Below, piece by piece: positions 4,894-7,103 of a stretch of 7,103 bases of DNA. Under the pieces are notes generated by a model that worked only from the letters and a program-made list of their open reading frames with translations, was not told where the DNA came from and did no database searches. Every line of letters begins with the position of its first letter. Positions within the stretch are counted from its first letter, which is position 1. The stretch is from Alphaproteobacteria bacterium (GTDB lineage: Bacteria; Pseudomonadota; Alphaproteobacteria; RS24), in assembly GCA_029248825.1 (NCBI GenBank), contig JAQWIP010000038.1, positions 1-7,103 of the forward strand. Direction: 5' to 3'. Made by a program: the position numbers and the translations under genes.

Positions 4894-6437
4894 TACTCGG
4901 CCGCTTGCGCCTCGGCTGCTGGCTCTTGCCAACGCAAAATCGGATTGCGCGCCGCTTGCGTCTCGTCCAATCGACGCCGTGGCGCCAATTCGGGCGCGTT
5001 TTTAAACCGCGCCATATCGCCAGCCTTAGCCCCTTTGACCAAATCGCGCATCGTCGCAATAAACAAATCCAAAGAGGCTTTGCTTTCGGTCTCGGTCGGC
5101 TCTATCAGCATCGCGCCATGCACCACCAAGGGGAAATACATGGTCATCGGGTGATAGCCCTCGTCAATCATCGCTTTGGCAAAATCCAACGTATCGAGGC
5201 CGGTATCTTTCAAGAAACTATCGTCGAACAAAGCCTCATGCATACACGGCGCTGTCGGGCCATTATCAAACGGCGCGGTCATCACATCGCGCAGGCTGGC
5301 CAAAATATAATTGGCGTTCAGCACCGCATCTTCCGCCACTTGGCGCAGACCATCGGCGCCATGGCTCATCATGTAAGACAGCGCGCGCACATACATGCCC
5401 ATCTGCCCGTGGAAGGCGACCATGCGGCCAAATGGATTTTCATCCGCCCCCAATCGCGCATCGTCCATCGTCTCGACCAAAGAAAAACCAGCCTCGCCCG
5501 ACACCACGAATGGCAAAGGCGCGAAAGGCGCGAGGCGGTCGGATAATACCGTGGGGCCAGAGCCCGGGCCGCCGCCGCCATGCGGGGTCGAAAACGTTTT
5601 GTGCAAATTGATATGCATCGCATCGACGCCCAAATCGCCCGGGCGCACGCGCCCGACAATGGCGTTGAAATTGGCGCCATCGCAATAGAAATAACCGCCC
5701 ACGTCATGCAGCGCATCGGCAATCTCAATGATGTCGCGCTCGAACAAGCCGCAGGTGTTTGGATTGGTCAGCATGATGGCGGCCACATCGTCGCCCAGTT
5801 TTTCTTTGAACGCGGCCAAGTCCACACGCCCCTCCGCATTGGCGGGAATGCCATCGACTTTAAAGCCCAAAAGCGCCGCCGTGGCAGGATTTGTGCCATG
5901 CGCCGATTCTGGAACCAAGACGCGGTTGCGCGTTGCCAATTCGCCCTTGGCTTCAATCGCGGCGCGAATGGCCATCATACCGCATAGCTCGCCATGGGCG
6001 CCCGCTTTGGGCGATAAAGCCACCGCAGGCAGACCCGTCAGGGTTTTTAGCCAATGCGCCAAATCATCCATCAGCTCCAACGCGCCTTGCACGGTGGCTT
6101 GGGGTTGCAGCGGGTGAATATCGCTAAAGCCCGGCAGGCGTGCCATTTTTTCGTTGAGGCGCGGATTATGCTTCATGGTGCAAGAGCCAAGCGGATAGAG
6201 ACCCGCATCAATGGCATGGTTTTTCTGGCTGAGGCGCACGAAATGGCGCATCGCTTCCGGCTCCGACAGACCCGGCAAGTCGACGTTTCCAGTCGCCGCG
6301 CAATCGCCAAGGCGCGAAGTTACCTCTGGCACTTCGTCGAGGTCGACGCCGCAATTCTGATACGAGCCAATTTCAAAAATCAACGGCTCTTCTAATTGCA
6401 AACCGCGGTTGCCACTAAAGGTTTGTTTCTCGCTCAT
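4893..6437 (-). CDS. gcvPB: Glycine dehydrogenase (decarboxylating) subunit 2, P-protein beta half
   Basis: This 514-residue protein is the PLP-binding half of the split glycine cleavage P-protein, which decarboxylates glycine and passes the aminomethyl group to the lipoyl arm of GcvH. The PLP lysine is K280 in INLHKTFSTPHGGGGPGSGP (276-295). Other family landmarks are YPLGSCTMKHNPRLNE (81-96), SPKAGAHGEL (142-151), ESAHGTNPATAA (177-188) and LTNPNTCGLFE (223-233). The C-terminal tail (about 500-514) is Ala/Glu-rich and not conserved. The ATG at 6437 overlaps the gcvPA stop as ATGA, and AGAGGT (6444-6449) lies six bases before it, so the start is well supported. Because the P-protein is split, gcvPA is needed for activity. 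Homologs in many enteric bacteria are fused into one chain of roughly twice this size. Confidence 0.97.
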   Translation of the reverse strand: MSEKQTFSGNRGLQLEEPLIFEIGSYQNCGVDLDEVPEVTSRLGDCAATGNVDLPGLSEPEAMRHFVRLSQKNHAIDAGLYPLGSCTMKHNPRLNEKMARLPGFSDIHPLQPQATVQGALELMDDLAHWLKTLTGLPAVALSPKAGAHGELCGMMAIRAAIEAKGELATRNRVLVPESAHGTNPATAALLGFKVDGIPANAEGRVDLAAFKEKLGDDVAAIMLTNPNTCGLFERDIIEIADALHDVGGYFYCDGANFNAIVGRVRPGDLGVDAMHINLHKTFSTPHGGGGPGSGPTVLSDRLAPFAPLPFVVSGEAGFSLVETMDDARLGADENPFGRMVAFHGQMGMYVRALSYMMSHGADGLRQVAEDAVLNANYILASLRDVMTAPFDNGPTAPCMHEALFDDSFLKDTGLDTLDFAKAMIDEGYHPMTMYFPLVVHGAMLIEPTETESKASLDLFIATMRDLVKGAKAGDMARFKNAPELAPRRRLDETQAARNPILRWQEPAAEAQAAE

Positions 6438-7103
6438 GCCAGCACCTCTTTCAAAGCCGCTGCATAGGCGGCAATATCTTCTTGTGTATTGGCCTCGGTG
6501 GCTGCCACCACCAGCACATCATCTAACCCCGCATCGGGCGATAAGCGCGACACGGGCACGCCGCCCAAGACGCCTTTTTCAGCCAAAGCCGCCACCACGC
6601 TGGCCGCCGATTTCGGCAGCCGTAGCGAGAACTCGTTGAAAAACGCAGGGGTTAATAAGTCCACCCCGTCTAGGGCGCAAAGGCTTTTGGATAATTGCAC
6701 CGCATGGGCATGGTTGAGCTGTGCCAAATGGCGCAAGCCCTTGCCGCCAAGTAGCGTCATATGCGCGGTGAACGCCAAGGAGCAAAGGCCGGAATTGGTG
6801 CAAATATTCGACGTCGCTTTATCGCGGCGAATATGTTGCTCGCGGGTCGAAAGCGTCAGCACGAAACCGCGCTGGCCATCGGCATCCACGGTTTCGCCGC
6901 ACAGCCGACCGGGCATTTGGCGAATGTGTTTTTGCTTGGCCGCAAACAGGCCGACATAAGGCCCGCCAAAGTTCAGCCCATTGCAAATCGACTGGCCTTC
7001 GCCGGTCACAATATCGGCGCCCATATCGCCCGGGCGTTTCAATAAGCCCAGCGAGACAATTTCGGGAACCACGGCGATCAGCAAACAGCCCTTGGCTTGC
7101 ACG
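6434..7103 (-). CDS. gcvPA: Glycine dehydrogenase (decarboxylating) subunit 1, C-terminal part (cut by window edge)
   Basis: The last 222 or so residues of the P-protein alpha half are visible; the gene continues past the right edge. Family proteins have about 450 residues, so roughly half is missing. Recognisable segments are DMGADIVTGEGQS, LNFGGPYVGLFA, MPGRLCGETVDADGQRGFVL, STREQHIRRDKATSNICTN and the C-terminal VPVSRLSPDAGLDDVLVVAATE. Together with GcvPB it forms the glycine decarboxylase of the glycine cleavage system, with GcvH and GcvT (not visible here) as partners; in related genomes those lie upstream, which would be off the right edge. The stop TGA shares four bases with the gcvPB start. 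No frameshift or internal stop is seen. Confidence 0.95.
   Translation of the reverse strand, partial: VQAKGCLLIAVVPEIVSLGLLKRPGDMGADIVTGEGQSICNGLNFGGPYVGLFAAKQKHIRQMPGRLCGETVDADGQRGFVLTLSTREQHIRRDKATSNICTNSGLCSLAFTAHMTLLGGKGLRHLAQLNHAHAVQLSKSLCALDGVDLLTPAFFNEFSLRLPKSAASVVAALAEKGVLGGVPVSRLSPDAGLDDVLVVAATEANTQEDIAAYAAALKEVLA
6444..6449 (-). promoter_or_regulatory. Ribosome binding site of gcvPB inside gcvPA
   Basis: The minus strand reads AGAGGT six bases before the gcvPB ATG. It lies within the last codons of gcvPA, confirming the ATGA-overlap start. Confidence 0.7.

Noticed and set aside
4893..4932. Longer rnhB start 13 codons upstream
   Set aside because: The added residues are just the gcvPB tail in another frame, and the TAATG overlap gives a better supported start.
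4887..5546. Long plus-strand open frame (219 codons) antisense to gcvPB
   Set aside because: It is fully antisense to a well-conserved gene, has a His/Arg-rich composition typical of shadow translation, no recognisable domain and no ribosome binding site.

Overview
This window comes from a bacterial chromosome, most likely an alphaproteobacterium. The evidence is a CcrM-type GANTC DNA methyltransferase with its C-terminal RAMA-like domain, a two-gene (split) glycine decarboxylase P-protein, and a mutY / DUF721 (DciA-like) / DsbA-family block of the kind usually found ahead of smc in this class. GANTC motifs are strongly depleted (six by eye, about 28 expected for random sequence). Five of the six lie in two promoter regions, as expected for a genome shaped by CcrM. 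I cannot name the genus. The sequence is chromosomal and gene-dense, with no mobile element, CRISPR array, tRNA or rRNA that I can see.

Layout from left to right. At 15-728 (minus) is a membrane-anchored DsbA-family thiol oxidoreductase; a Shine-Dalgarno-like GGAAGG just past its stop suggests another minus-strand gene starts at the left edge. At 849-1361 (minus) is a DUF721/DciA-like protein whose start is ambiguous and may be a non-canonical ATC. A 59-base divergent gap separates it from mutY (1421-2518, plus). An A-rich stretch then leads to an unrecognised small protein (2591-2974, plus) with one membrane segment and a Met/Asp-rich linker. A hairpin terminator (2996-3035) sits between it and the convergent ccrM (3039-4157, minus). 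Right of ccrM is a compact regulatory region (about 4158-4266), then rnhB (4267-4893), gcvPB (4893-6437) and the C-terminal half of gcvPA (6434 to the edge), all minus. gcvPA, gcvPB and rnhB overlap by 4 and 1 bases and look like one translationally coupled operon.

Functionally, the window joins glycine cleavage (GcvPA/GcvPB form the P-protein) to genome maintenance: RNase HII removes RNA from DNA, MutY excises A opposite 8-oxoG, CcrM methylates GANTC, and the DciA-like protein is a likely replicative-helicase loader factor. The most interesting part is the ccrM upstream region. Within about 95 bases it has three GANTC sites, a TTAATTAAC element resembling a CtrA half-site over a plausible -35, and two DnaA-box-like sequences including an exact TTATCCACA. 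The region upstream of the DsbA-family gene has a similar but weaker combination. Together these suggest replication- and methylation-coupled control, which the sequence proposes but does not prove. I see no clearly new multi-gene system; the least explained gene is the small Met/Asp-rich membrane protein.
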